From the NCBI GenBank assembly GCA_022842285.1, contig JALHPV010000041.1, positions 1 to 35,077 of the forward strand: 35,077 nucleotides of DNA, given 5' to 3'. The first letter of the stretch is position 1. Each line of letters opens with the position of its first letter. Below are positions 8,768 through 15,753 of the stretch, piece after piece. The notes under the pieces were generated by a model, which saw only the letters and a list, made by a program, of their open reading frames with translations, searched no databases and was not told where the DNA came from. Position numbers and translations under genes: made by a program. The stretch is from Kofleriaceae bacterium. GTDB taxonomy: Bacteria; Myxococcota_A; Polyangia; Haliangiales; Haliangiaceae.

Positions 8768-9334
8768 CTACGCCAGGATGTATCGGTACACCTCGTCGAC
8801 CGAGATCTCGCACGGTATCGAGGTCAACTTGATCGTTCCGGTCGTCGTCCGTTCGTGGGCCCATACGTTCGCGTCCGTGCGACGCCACACCGTGATGGCG
8901 CGCTCGTCATGGGCGACGATGATCACTTCACGCAGCGAGGCGATCTGCTGGTAGTGCTCGAGCTTGGCGGTGCGGTCGTACTCCGCCGTGCTCGGGCTTG
9001 CGACCTCGACGATCAGCACCGGGTTCGTGACCGTGACTCGACTCTCCGGATCGAGCTCGGCCTTGCCACACACGACGCTGAGGTCGGGGTACGTCACGAG
9101 CCCGGTTGCGAGGACCCGGATCCGCACGTCGGACGACTGGACCTGGCACGGGGTCTCGCGCAGCTGTGGCACCAGCGCACCCGCCATGTTCATCGCGATC
9201 GCGCCGTGCTCCGGTGAACCACCCGCGATGCCGAAAATGACGCCGTCGAGGAACTCGTGCTTCGTGTTCGCGCCGTCCTCGTACGCAAGATACTCCTCGT
9301 ACGTGTAGCGATGGCGATACGACGGCGCCGTCAT
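8768..9334 (-). CDS. Uma2-family (DUF820) putative restriction-endonuclease-fold protein
   Basis: A 188-aa protein of the Uma2 family, which has a PD-(D/E)XK nuclease-like fold and unknown biological role. Seen here are the N-terminal YTYEEYLAYE..., HEFLDGVIF, SPEHGAIAMNM, then VTYPDLSVVCG (the PD pair), NPVLIVEVASPST (the E) and YDRTAKLEHYQQI (the K). The active-site set appears complete. Such genes are scattered in multiple copies in cyanobacteria, myxobacteria and planctomycetes. It begins 16 bp after the stop of the double-GNAT gene on the same strand and may be the last gene of that operon. Confidence 0.9.
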   Translation of the reverse strand: MTAPSYRHRYTYEEYLAYEDGANTKHEFLDGVIFGIAGGSPEHGAIAMNMAGALVPQLRETPCQVQSSDVRIRVLATGLVTYPDLSVVCGKAELDPESRVTVTNPVLIVEVASPSTAEYDRTAKLEHYQQIASLREVIIVAHDERAITVWRRTDANVWAHERTTTGTIKLTSIPCEISVDEVYRYILA

Positions 9335-9350
9335 GGTTCCAGCGTAGCAG

Positions 9351-10283
9351 TCAGACGGGCTTCGACATCACGGCAAAGTATCGGTCGCGCGCGATGCCGG
9401 CCACCTTCTCGTAGAAGGGGCGCGGACCGATCCAGGCCACCTCGCACTGCATGTGCACCTCGCCGACGTCGACGAGGCAGGCCAGCAAGAGCGCCTCGCC
9501 GAGGCCCTGGCCGCGGTGCGCCGGCCACGTGCCCGTCGGTCCGAACCAGCCGAGGCCGCGGTTGTTGCCGTCGTGCGCGGCGAAGGCGCAGTAGGCGTTG
9601 TCCTTCAGCGCGACATGCACGCCGACCGGCGTGTGCTCGAGGGCGCGCGCCAGCTCGAAGGGCCACGCGCCCCCGAACTCGCGGGCCACGGCATCGAGGA
9701 GCGCGATCTCGTTCGCGCGCGCGCGACGCACGACGTAGCCGCGCTGCGCCGCTCGGTCGGCGAGCTCGGCAGTTCGCGCGGACGTGACGCGGGGATTGCC
9801 CTGGACGTCGATCAACACGTTCGTCCGCGGCTCGGGTACACGCGTGAAGCCACGCCGCTCGAGCCACGCGATGGTCTCGACATTGTCGACGTCGACGCCC
9901 GGAGCGAGGTAGTTGCCGGGCAGATCCAAGGCCCGCAGCTGGCTCGCGCCCGCGCCCCGCGCCGCCTGCTCGCATGTGGCCAGCAGCGCCGATCCGACGC
10001 CGCGCCCGCGCGCCTCCGGCGCCACGGCCAGCACCCGGATGTGCTTCACCGCGAACGCCGCCACGCCGACGAGGGTATCGCCCTCCCACGCGCCGACCGT
10101 CGTGGGCGCCATGGTGTTGGGGTCGAAGATCGCCTCGGCGATGGGCGGCGGTGGTGGGAGCACGGGGCCCGGGCCAAATAGCTTCTCCTCGGCGACCACA
10201 TCCGCCCGATCGAAGCGGCACGCGGCCGCGAGCACCCGCGTGGCCTCCAGCAGCGCGGTGCGCTCGAGTGGCGCGATCTTCAC
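9351..10283 (-). CDS. Tandem GNAT-domain acetyltransferase
   Basis: A 310-aa protein with two GNAT folds. The first (about residues 1-150) carries a good acetyl-CoA loop, VLAVAPEARGRGVGSALLATCE; the second (about 170-310) has a similar loop, GTWPAHRGQGLGEALLLACL, followed by the C-terminal FYEKVAGIARDRYFAV. Tandem GNAT enzymes include mycothiol synthase-like proteins, but I see no basis for a substrate. It starts at GTG in a GTGA overlap with the nucleotidyltransferase stop, so both are made together. A role in acetylating a sugar nucleotide from that enzyme is possible but unproven. Confidence 0.85.
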   Translation of the reverse strand: MKIAPLERTALLEATRVLAAACRFDRADVVAEEKLFGPGPVLPPPPPIAEAIFDPNTMAPTTVGAWEGDTLVGVAAFAVKHIRVLAVAPEARGRGVGSALLATCEQAARGAGASQLRALDLPGNYLAPGVDVDNVETIAWLERRGFTRVPEPRTNVLIDVQGNPRVTSARTAELADRAAQRGYVVRRARANEIALLDAVAREFGGAWPFELARALEHTPVGVHVALKDNAYCAFAAHDGNNRGLGWFGPTGTWPAHRGQGLGEALLLACLVDVGEVHMQCEVAWIGPRPFYEKVAGIARDRYFAVMSKPV

Positions 10284-11248
10284 GTGAAGAGCGTCGCGTC
10301 GCCGACAGGCGCGCCGGCCGAGTCATGCGCGACGGTCACGCCGGACCAGACGACCGCGCGAGAGAGTGATCTCTCGACGACCGCCCCGGCGCCGATGATG
10401 GCATCGGGGCCCAGGGTCACCCCGGAGCCGATGATCGCGCCCTCGCCTACGAGGACGGGCTCGACGAGCCTCGCCGACGGATCGACGCGGGCGGAGGACG
10501 CCACGCCTCCGTGCGGGCCGGGAGGGTGGCGCAGAGGCGCGCCGCGCAGGAGGGCGAAGTTGGAGGCGACGTAGCGCTCGGGAGTGGAGTGCTCGGCGAA
10601 GTAGCCGTCGGCGTGCTCGAAGGCGGCGACGCGTTCGCCGGCGTGCATCCAGGGGAGGTAACCCTGGCGAATCGAGTCGGACTCCCCGGCGGGGAGGCGC
10701 GCCATCACCGAGGGGCGCGTGACGTGGACGCCGCAGAACATGTGCTCACCGTCGCCGAGGACGTTCACGACGTGAGGGCCGCGATCATCGACGCGAACGT
10801 CGACGGCGCCCCACGACTTCGCGTCGGGGACGCGCTTCACGACCATCATGCCGAGCACGTCGCCGGCGGCGCGATACGCGGCCATCAGGGCGGTGATGTC
10901 GAGGTCGAAGATCAGCTTGCCGTTGCAGGAGAGGAACGGCTCGTCGGTGCCGTCGGGATCGAGCAGCGGGAGCGCGTTGCGGAGGCCGCCGCCAGTGCCG
11001 AGGATCTGCTCCTCGTGGACATAGGTGACGCGGGCGCCCCACCGGCTGCCGTCGCCGATCTCGCGGCGGATGACGTCGGCGCGGTGGTGCGTGTTGATCA
11101 CGAGGTCGCGGACGCCGTGGGCGACGAGGTTCGCGATGCCGTAGGCCAGGATCGGGACGTTGCAGACGGGGAGCATCGGCTTCGGGCGCTCGGCGCCGAT
11201 GGGGCCAAGGCGGGTCGACAGGCCGGCGCAGAGCAGGATGGCTCTCAT
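10280..11248 (-). CDS. NDP-sugar pyrophosphorylase-like nucleotidyltransferase with left-handed beta-helix
   Basis: A 322-aa two-domain enzyme. Residues 1-~235 are a sugar-1-phosphate nucleotidyltransferase: the loop LCAGLSTRLGPIGAERPKPMLPVCNVP holds the G-x-G-T/S-R and the KP lysine, and EEQILGTGGGLRNAL the second motif. Residues ~250-310 are hexapeptide repeats (ARVDPSARLVEPVLVGEGAIIGSGVTLGPDAIIGAGAVV), which form a left-handed beta-helix used for oligomerisation or regulation in GlmU- and GDP-mannose-pyrophosphorylase-like proteins. The sugar is unknown; mannose-1-P and MurNAc-1-P classes are both possible. The ATG overlaps the lipoprotein stop by four bases. Confidence 0.88.
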   Translation of the reverse strand: MRAILLCAGLSTRLGPIGAERPKPMLPVCNVPILAYGIANLVAHGVRDLVINTHHRADVIRREIGDGSRWGARVTYVHEEQILGTGGGLRNALPLLDPDGTDEPFLSCNGKLIFDLDITALMAAYRAAGDVLGMMVVKRVPDAKSWGAVDVRVDDRGPHVVNVLGDGEHMFCGVHVTRPSVMARLPAGESDSIRQGYLPWMHAGERVAAFEHADGYFAEHSTPERYVASNFALLRGAPLRHPPGPHGGVASSARVDPSARLVEPVLVGEGAIIGSGVTLGPDAIIGAGAVVERSLSRAVVWSGVTVAHDSAGAPVGDATLFT

Positions 11249-11601
11249 GGGCAGCCCGCGTCAGTCAGCTTGTTCGACTGCTCGATGCACTGCGCGACCG
11301 TCTTGCGCATCATGTCGCGCGCGTGCGCGATGTCGAGGCGCGTGGAGTCGGGGCTCATGCCGACTTCGCCGGCGACGCGGAGCGCCTCCGGGAGGGAGCG
11401 GGCGAGCTTGCACTGCTCCTGGACGGCCGGGACGGTCTTGGCGCAGTCACAGACCGCGGTGACGTAGGCCTTGCAAGCGTCCTCGTTACGCTTGATCTCG
11501 GCCTCGGGGATCGGAGGCCCGCGGTTCTCCTCGGGAGGAGGCCCGGCTTCCTTCTTCTTGCACGCGGTGACAACCGCGAGGCAGACGAGCAGGTACCTCA
11601 C
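11245..11601 (-). CDS. Cys-rich lipoprotein of unknown function
   Basis: A 118-aa protein. The N-terminus VRYLLVCLAVVTAC is a lipoprotein signal peptide whose lipobox VTAC makes Cys14 the lipid-anchored residue; KKKEAGPPPEE follows as a flexible linker. The remaining ~75 residues contain six Cys (DACKAY, VCDCAK, EQCKLA, AQCIE, AGC), suggesting three disulfides in a small helical periplasmic domain. The GTG start forms a GTGA overlap with the PP2C gene stop, which decides between this and a longer in-frame reading. Function unknown. Confidence 0.75.
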   Translation of the reverse strand: MRYLLVCLAVVTACKKKEAGPPPEENRGPPIPEAEIKRNEDACKAYVTAVCDCAKTVPAVQEQCKLARSLPEALRVAGEVGMSPDSTRLDIAHARDMMRKTVAQCIEQSNKLTDAGCP

Positions 11602-12404
11602 GACGGCGCGCGGGCCTCGGGCTCGACGCGCGCGAGGACGACGGAGATGTTGTCGACGCCGCCCTCTTCGTTGGCCGCATCGATGAGCTTCTCGACGGCG
11701 CGGTCGAGGTCCCGCTCGGCCATCAGGATGTGCTGCATCTGGTCGTCCTTCAGCATGCCGGTCAACCCGTCGCTGCACATGAGGATGGTGTCCCCGATGT
11801 GCGGCTTCTCCGTGATGATGTCGACCTGCACCGACTCCTTCATGCCAAGAGCGCGGACGATGACGTTCTTGTGGGGCCAGTTCTCGGCCTCCTCCGGCGT
11901 CACGCGCTTCATGCGGATGTAGTCGTTGATGAGGGAGTGATCCTCGGTGAGCTGGGTGATCTTGTTGTCCCGCGAGCGGTACACGCGCGAGTCACCGACG
12001 TGGCCGATGATGATCGCGTCGTCGAGGAAGTAGAGCGCGACGCAGGTCGTGCCCATGCCCTTGAAGCGCTGCTCGCGCTGCGAGCGCTCCCAGATCTCGA
12101 GGTTGGCGAGCATGATGCCGGTGGTCATCCGGTTCACGTGGGTCCGCAGGTCGCGGTCGACCTTGTAGGGCCACGTGAGGGTCTGCTGCTTGCCGGTCTC
12201 GGCGAAGTGGTCACTGATGAGCTCCACGGCGAGGCGGCTGGCGACCTCCCCGGACGCGTGACCACCCATCCCATCCGCCACGATGGCGAGGCGCTCGTTC
12301 TCGGGCAGGGAGAACGAATCCTCGTTGTGGTCGCGCTTGCGGCCGATATGCGTCGCCCCCGCGAAGCGGACCCGCATCCCGTCGAGCGGGAATGACGTGC
12401 TCAT
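11598..12404 (-). CDS. PP2C-family Ser/Thr protein phosphatase
   Basis: A 268-aa protein with all metal-binding motifs of bacterial PP2C (PppA/PstP type): RDHNEDSF near the N-terminus, VADGMGGHASGEVAS, MGTTCVAL, GHVGDSRVYR, LTEDHSL, LMCSDGLTGML and the C-terminal GGVDNISVVLA. It is a Mn/Mg-dependent phosphatase predicted to reverse Ser/Thr kinase action. No membrane segment is seen, so it is cytosolic. It is the first gene of a minus-strand run (phosphatase, lipoprotein, nucleotidyltransferase, GNAT), each overlapping the next by four bases. The only Ser/Thr kinase in the window is 7.5 kb away in another operon, so a partnership is only possible. Confidence 0.95.
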   Translation of the reverse strand: MSTSFPLDGMRVRFAGATHIGRKRDHNEDSFSLPENERLAIVADGMGGHASGEVASRLAVELISDHFAETGKQQTLTWPYKVDRDLRTHVNRMTTGIMLANLEIWERSQREQRFKGMGTTCVALYFLDDAIIIGHVGDSRVYRSRDNKITQLTEDHSLINDYIRMKRVTPEEAENWPHKNVIVRALGMKESVQVDIITEKPHIGDTILMCSDGLTGMLKDDQMQHILMAERDLDRAVEKLIDAANEEGGVDNISVVLARVEPEARAPS

Positions 12405-12464
12405 TCAGCATGGAGCATACGGCAGGTTGACTCGGCCCGGGAGAGCCTTCCATGCTGGATCGAG

Positions 12465-12575
12465 ATGTGGGGCTATGCCGAAGGAGACCCGGTCCTGATC
12501 GGGATCGTCGTCGTGGTCATCATGATCGCGGCCATCGTGTTCACCGCGATGCGAATCTGGAAACGCCGGGGCTAG
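12465..12575 (+). CDS. 36-aa single-helix membrane peptide
   Basis: A short reading frame encodes MWGYAEGDPVLIG followed by a hydrophobic helix (IVVVVIMIAAIVFTAMRIW, residues ~14-32) and a basic end KRRG. This is the typical build of a small bacterial membrane protein with its C-terminus inside. It ends three bases before the GTG of the DUF4388-DnaJ-TPR gene, so the two are probably co-transcribed. The ribosome site is weak (GGATCGAG), and nothing but the build and the spacing supports expression. Confidence 0.5.
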   Translation: MWGYAEGDPVLIGIVVVVIMIAAIVFTAMRIWKRRG

Positions 12576-12578
12576 CTC

Positions 12579-14273
12579 GTGGAGCTGGCGCGCGGGTCCG
12601 TGACCGATCGGCCGTGGGGACGTACCCTCGCGGCCCTCGCGCAGCGCGCGCTGACGGGGGAGCTCACCGTGATCACCGACGGGAAGCGCTACCAGATCGC
12701 GTTCTCCGAGGGGACCATCGTGGCCGCTGCCTCGCCGCTCGCCGGGGATGCCGCCGTGCGCATCGCCCTGACGGCGGGCCTCATCTCCTCGACGCAGGTC
12801 TCGGACATCGCACGCCGTCAGGCCGCGAACCCCGGGCGGGACGAGATCGACCTGCTCGCCGAGGCCGCCCGCCTCGGCCCCGACCACACCTACCGCCTGC
12901 GCCGGCGGACCATCGCCCAGCGTGCCGCACGGACGTTCTCGCTCGATCGCGGGGAGTTCGTCGTCGACGACGAGATCACGCTGCCCGTCGTCGACGGCAC
13001 GGCGCTCGACATCCGCACCGTCGTGTACCTGGGGGCGAAGGGCAACCTGTCGGAGGCCCGGCTCGGCCACGACCTCCCGAGGCTCGGCGCCTGGTTCCGG
13101 CTCCGCCCCGAGGCCGCCGACGATCTCCCGTTCTTCGGCTTTGGCGCCGACGATCAACCGGCGCTCCAGCTCCTCGAGCGCGGCGCAGGCCTCGCCGAGC
13201 TCGAGACCACCGTCATCGATCCGCGCTCGGTCCACGCCGTCCTCTACGCCCTCGTGTCATGCGGCGCCGTCGAGGCCGCGGCCGCGCCACCCTCGCCCTC
13301 GGGTCTCGACGCGCCGACGGCCCGCAAGCCGCACGAGCCCGACACGCTGCGGCACCAGCAGACGCAGCGCTTCCCGCGCGCGGAATCCGAAGCCACCACC
13401 CACCGCGGCGCCGTCGATGTCGGGCGACTGCGCGGCAGCGGCGGCGCCGACGGGCGACGTGGGGAGATCGACTCGCCGACGATCCAGCGCCCCCGCTCCG
13501 CGGCGCGGCCGCCGCCCCCGCTGAAGAATCGCGCGAACGATGCCCAGGCCAGCGACATCCTCGCGCTCATCGGCGAGCGGTTGAAGCTCCTCGAAGAGCG
13601 CGCCGATCACTTCCAGCTGCTCGGCGTCACGCCCGAGGTCGATGCCAATGGCTTGCGCAAGGCCTACTTCTCACTCGCCAAGCAGCTGCACCCGGATCGC
13701 CTCGCGTCTCTCGGCATCGTCGACGAGAACCGCAACGCGCAGCGCCTCTTTGCCGAGGTGAACGCCGCGTTCGCGGTCCTGAACGATCCCACGCGCCGCG
13801 CCGAGTACACGGCGATCCTGCGCCGGGGCGGAGCCGACGCGGTGCGGGCCGAGGATGCGCGCGCCGAGGCCCTCGCCCAGCGCGTGATCGACTCCGAGGA
13901 GGCCTTCCGGCGCGGCGAGCTCGCCCTGAAGCGCGACCAGCTAGGCACCGCCATCGCCGAGCTCACCCGCGCGATCGAGCTCAACCCCGACGAGGCGGAC
14001 TACCACTCCGCCCTCGCCTGGGCTCACTTCTGCGCCGCCCCCGACAAGATGGCCCTCGCCGCGAAGACCCGCACCGATCTGAACCGCGCCATCATGCGCT
14101 CGCCCCGCGCCGTCATGGGTCGCTTCTACCTCGGCCGCGTCGAACGCATGCTCGGCAAGGACACCGAGGCGCTCGCCCTCTTCCAGGAGGTCGTGCGGGC
14201 CGCACCGAACCACGCCGAGGCGAAAGCGGAGATCCGCGTCCTCGAGCAGCGCCTCGCGAAAAAACGCTCTTAG
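12579..14273 (+). CDS. DUF4388 (PATAN) - DnaJ - TPR multidomain protein
   Basis: A 564-aa protein of a type frequent in Myxococcota. Residues ~18-130 match a DUF4388/PATAN-like N-domain (LTGELTVITDGKRYQIAFSEGTIVAAAS). Residues ~240-320 are a Pro/Arg/Ala-rich, low-order linker. Residues ~344-414 are a J domain with the HPD triad at 371-373 (LAKQLHPDRLASLG), so it can in principle stimulate a DnaK ATPase. Residues ~440-560 are TPR-like helices (GTAIAELTRAIELNPDEADYHSALAWAHF). No signal peptide is seen. The GTG start is three bases after the small membrane peptide. Proteins of this kind are thought to couple signalling to chaperone or motility complexes; the exact role is unknown. Confidence 0.88.
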   Translation: MELARGSVTDRPWGRTLAALAQRALTGELTVITDGKRYQIAFSEGTIVAAASPLAGDAAVRIALTAGLISSTQVSDIARRQAANPGRDEIDLLAEAARLGPDHTYRLRRRTIAQRAARTFSLDRGEFVVDDEITLPVVDGTALDIRTVVYLGAKGNLSEARLGHDLPRLGAWFRLRPEAADDLPFFGFGADDQPALQLLERGAGLAELETTVIDPRSVHAVLYALVSCGAVEAAAAPPSPSGLDAPTARKPHEPDTLRHQQTQRFPRAESEATTHRGAVDVGRLRGSGGADGRRGEIDSPTIQRPRSAARPPPPLKNRANDAQASDILALIGERLKLLEERADHFQLLGVTPEVDANGLRKAYFSLAKQLHPDRLASLGIVDENRNAQRLFAEVNAAFAVLNDPTRRAEYTAILRRGGADAVRAEDARAEALAQRVIDSEEAFRRGELALKRDQLGTAIAELTRAIELNPDEADYHSALAWAHFCAAPDKMALAAKTRTDLNRAIMRSPRAVMGRFYLGRVERMLGKDTEALALFQEVVRAAPNHAEAKAEIRVLEQRLAKKRS

Positions 14274-14287
14274 ACGGCGTCCGACCA

Positions 14288-14373
14288 GGGGCTGTCCCTG
14301 AAGTCGATGGTCGGTGGAGGTCGACGGCGACGTTGAACGTTGACGATGACGTGGGCGGACAGCGTCGACGTGG
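14288..14373 (+). repeat. Left arm of an inverted repeat flanking an IS remnant
   Basis: The outer part (about 14291-14318, containing TGTCCCTGAA and TGGTCGGTGGA) and the inner part (14353-14373, GGGCGGACAGCGTCGACGTGG-type) both recur as reverse complements at 14783-14811 and 14664-14684. The inner match is 20 of 21 bases. The arm begins 15 bp after the upstream stop. Confidence 0.8.
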
Positions 14374-14412
14374 ATGCAACCGGAGTGTGAAGCGGCTGAT
14401 AGCCCGGGCACG

Positions 14413-14514
14413 ATGCTCAGCTTCCAGAAGCTCGACGGCCGGTGGCTCGTGTCGTTCATGACCGTCGATCTGGGTCGAATCGACCGCACCACTCGAACCT
14501 TTAAGCCGGCCTGA
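14413..14514 (+). pseudogene. C-terminal remnant of an IS481-like transposase
   Basis: This 33-codon stretch encodes MLSFQKLDGRWLVSFM followed by TVDLGRIDRTTRTFKPA and a stop. It resembles the end of IS481-type transposases, where a WLVSFM.YDLG..D...R.L pattern precedes the C-terminus. The catalytic DDE domain is missing and no longer frame extends upstream, so only a decayed 3' end remains. The similarity is recalled from the family and was not computed. Confidence 0.45.
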
Positions 14515-14522
14515 GCGCCGAA

Positions 14523-14637
14523 ACCGTCGCCCATGTTGCCGGTCCAAAACGTCGCCAATGTTCCCGGTTGCACCCCCAGGAAACCAGTGCCACCTATGTG
14601 CCCGGTCAGAAGTGCCAGCTATGTACCCGCTTGTACC
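14523..14637 (+). repeat. Four short direct repeats, likely the terminus of an insertion sequence
   Basis: Four imperfect copies of a ~22-base unit with consensus GTCGCCA.TGTNCCCGGT occur at about 14523-14545, 14549-14571, 14586-14609 and 14611-14637. Subterminal repeats of this kind, with ATGT-CCCGGT cores, lie downstream of IS481-type transposase genes, which fits the transposase remnant just upstream. They are spaced too closely for CRISPR repeats. Confidence 0.6.
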
Positions 14638-14663
14638 GACGAAGATGAGCGATCGCTGAGCGG

Positions 14664-14811
14664 CCACGTGGACGCTGTCCGCCCAGATCAACGTCTACGT
14701 TTCTCGTCGCCGTCGCCGTCGCCGCCCACGTCCACGTCTAGATTCGCAGCCAGAGCGCGCAACCGATCGAAACTCCTGGCGCCGTCCACCGACCAGTTCA
14801 GGGACAAGGCC
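14664..14811 (-). repeat. Right arm of the inverted repeat flanking the IS remnant
   Basis: Complementary to the left arm at 14288-14373 (inner match 14664-14684, outer match 14783-14811). Between the two matching blocks the right arm has an extra ~95 bp with a CGTCGC run (14704-14724) and two CCACGT units, so the arms are not equal in length. The outer block ends exactly at the stop codon of tlyA. Together with the remnant it fills the 538-bp gene-free stretch 14274-14811. Confidence 0.75.
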
Positions 14812-15549
14812 CTAGCTCGTCGTCAGCTTCAGCAGAAATTCGACGTTCCCGGCCGGCCCGGTGATCGGCGACTCCACGTGGTCGCCAGCCTCGAAGCCGT
14901 TCGCGGCGGCCCACGTCCGCACCTTCTCGATCGCCCCGAGGCGCGCCGCTTCATCGCGCACGACGCCGCCCTTCCCGACCGCCTCGCGCCCGACCTCGAA
15001 CTGGGGCTTCACGAGGGCCACGATCGGCTTCCCGACGGGCTCGCGCATCAGCTCGCGAATGCGCGGCAGCACCAGCGTCAGCGAGATGAACGACACGTCG
15101 ATCACCGCCAGTCCACACGGCTCCGGCACCTTGCCGAGCTCGAGGTTCCGCACGTTCTCGCGCTCCAGCACGACCACCCGCGGGTCCTGCCGGATGCTCC
15201 AGGCCAGCTGGCCGTACCCGACATCGATCGCGTACACGCGCTCCGCCCCGCGCTTCAGCAGCACGTCGGTGAACCCGCCCGTCGAGGCGCCCACGTCCAT
15301 CACCACCAGGCCTGCGGGGTCGATCCCGAACGTATCCAGCCCCTTCACCAGCTTGAGCGCCCCCCGCGACACGTAGGGGTGGTCCTCCTCCTTCAAGGCG
15401 ACCTCGGTCTCCGGCTGGAGCATGGTCCCGGGCTTCGTCTCCACCTGCCCCCGCACCAGGACGGCCCCGCTCATCACGAGCGCCCGCGCCCGCTCCCGGC
15501 TCCCGACGAGCCCACGGTCGACGAGAATCTTGTCCAGGCGCTCCTTCAC
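14812..15549 (-). CDS. tlyA: TlyA-family rRNA 2'-O-methyltransferase (S4 + FtsJ domains)
   Basis: A 245-aa protein, normal TlyA length. Residues 1-~65 are an S4 RNA-binding domain (RLDKILVDRGLVGSRERARALVMSGAVLVRG). The rest is an FtsJ-like Rossmann methyltransferase with the SAM motif MDVGASTGGFTDVLLKRGAERVYAIDVGYGQL, the IDVSFISL strand and VKPQFEVGR. TlyA methylates 2'-OH of cytidines in 16S and/or 23S rRNA, and its loss gives capreomycin resistance in mycobacteria; older records call it haemolysin A. It is transcribed away from the tRNA gene, with ~75 bp between them. Its 3' end touches an inverted-repeat arm. Confidence 0.93.
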   Translation of the reverse strand: MKERLDKILVDRGLVGSRERARALVMSGAVLVRGQVETKPGTMLQPETEVALKEEDHPYVSRGALKLVKGLDTFGIDPAGLVVMDVGASTGGFTDVLLKRGAERVYAIDVGYGQLAWSIRQDPRVVVLERENVRNLELGKVPEPCGLAVIDVSFISLTLVLPRIRELMREPVGKPIVALVKPQFEVGREAVGKGGVVRDEAARLGAIEKVRTWAAANGFEAGDHVESPITGPAGNVEFLLKLTTS

Positions 15550-15580
15550 GCCCCGCAGTTATGGCTCGCCCACGCCCGCC

Positions 15581-15610
15581 TTGACAGCCCCCGGCCTCGC
15601 TGATACCTAT
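15581..15610 (+). promoter_or_regulatory. Sigma-70-type promoter for tRNA-Ala
   Basis: A perfect TTGACA at 15581-15586 is followed at 17-18 bases by a weak -10 (TACCTAT, 15604-15610). The predicted start would lie about 8 bases before the mature tRNA end at 15624. The -35 is convincing; the -10 is poor, so its exact placement is uncertain. Confidence 0.6.
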
Positions 15611-15623
15611 GCGCCACTTTCTT

Positions 15624-15696
15624 GGGGTGTTAGCTCAGCTGGGAGAGCGCTAGAATCGCACTCTAGAGGTCAGGGGTTCGATCCCCCTACACTCCA
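15624..15696 (+). tRNA. tRNA-Ala (anticodon CGC)
   Basis: The 73 bases fold into a full cloverleaf. The acceptor is GGGGTGT/ACACTCC with the G3:U70 pair that identifies tRNA-Ala, discriminator A73, D-stem GCTC/GAGC, anticodon stem CTAGA/TCTAG with loop ATCGCAC (anticodon CGC at 15657-15659, reading GCG), and T-arm AGGGG-TTCGATC-CCCCT. CCA is not encoded. Position 32 is A and faces C38, a non-standard pair at the loop top. Confidence 0.95.
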
Positions 15697-15707
15697 CAAG
15701 AAGAACT

Positions 15708-15736
15708 GCCCGCCACCCAGCGGGCTGTTCGCTTTT
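15708..15736 (+). terminator. Intrinsic terminator after tRNA-Ala
   Basis: A six-pair stem, GCCCGC and GCGGGC, with a six-base loop (15708-15725) is followed by a T-rich tract TGTTCGCTTTT. It lies 11 bases after the tRNA and before the TerC start at 15754. The U-tract is imperfect. Confidence 0.6.
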
Positions 15737-15753
15737 CGGGCCATGCTCTGCCC

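Noticed and set aside
8768-9334. Uma2 protein as a toxin or defence nuclease with the micro-protein cluster as its immunity
   Set aside because: The cluster is convergent with the Uma2 gene, not in its operon, and nothing but proximity links them.
12452-14461. A 669-codon plus-strand frame over the DnaJ-TPR gene
   Set aside because: It is Arg/Pro/Ala-rich with no motif, while the other frame has DUF4388, HPD and TPR features.
14523-14637. CRISPR-like direct repeats
   Set aside because: Only four imperfect copies, with gaps of one to about 15 bases and no spacers; they fit an IS terminus better.
14701-14745. A CGTCGC/CCACGT run as a functional repeat array
   Set aside because: Short, imperfect and GC-biased; it is most likely slippage within the inverted-repeat arm.
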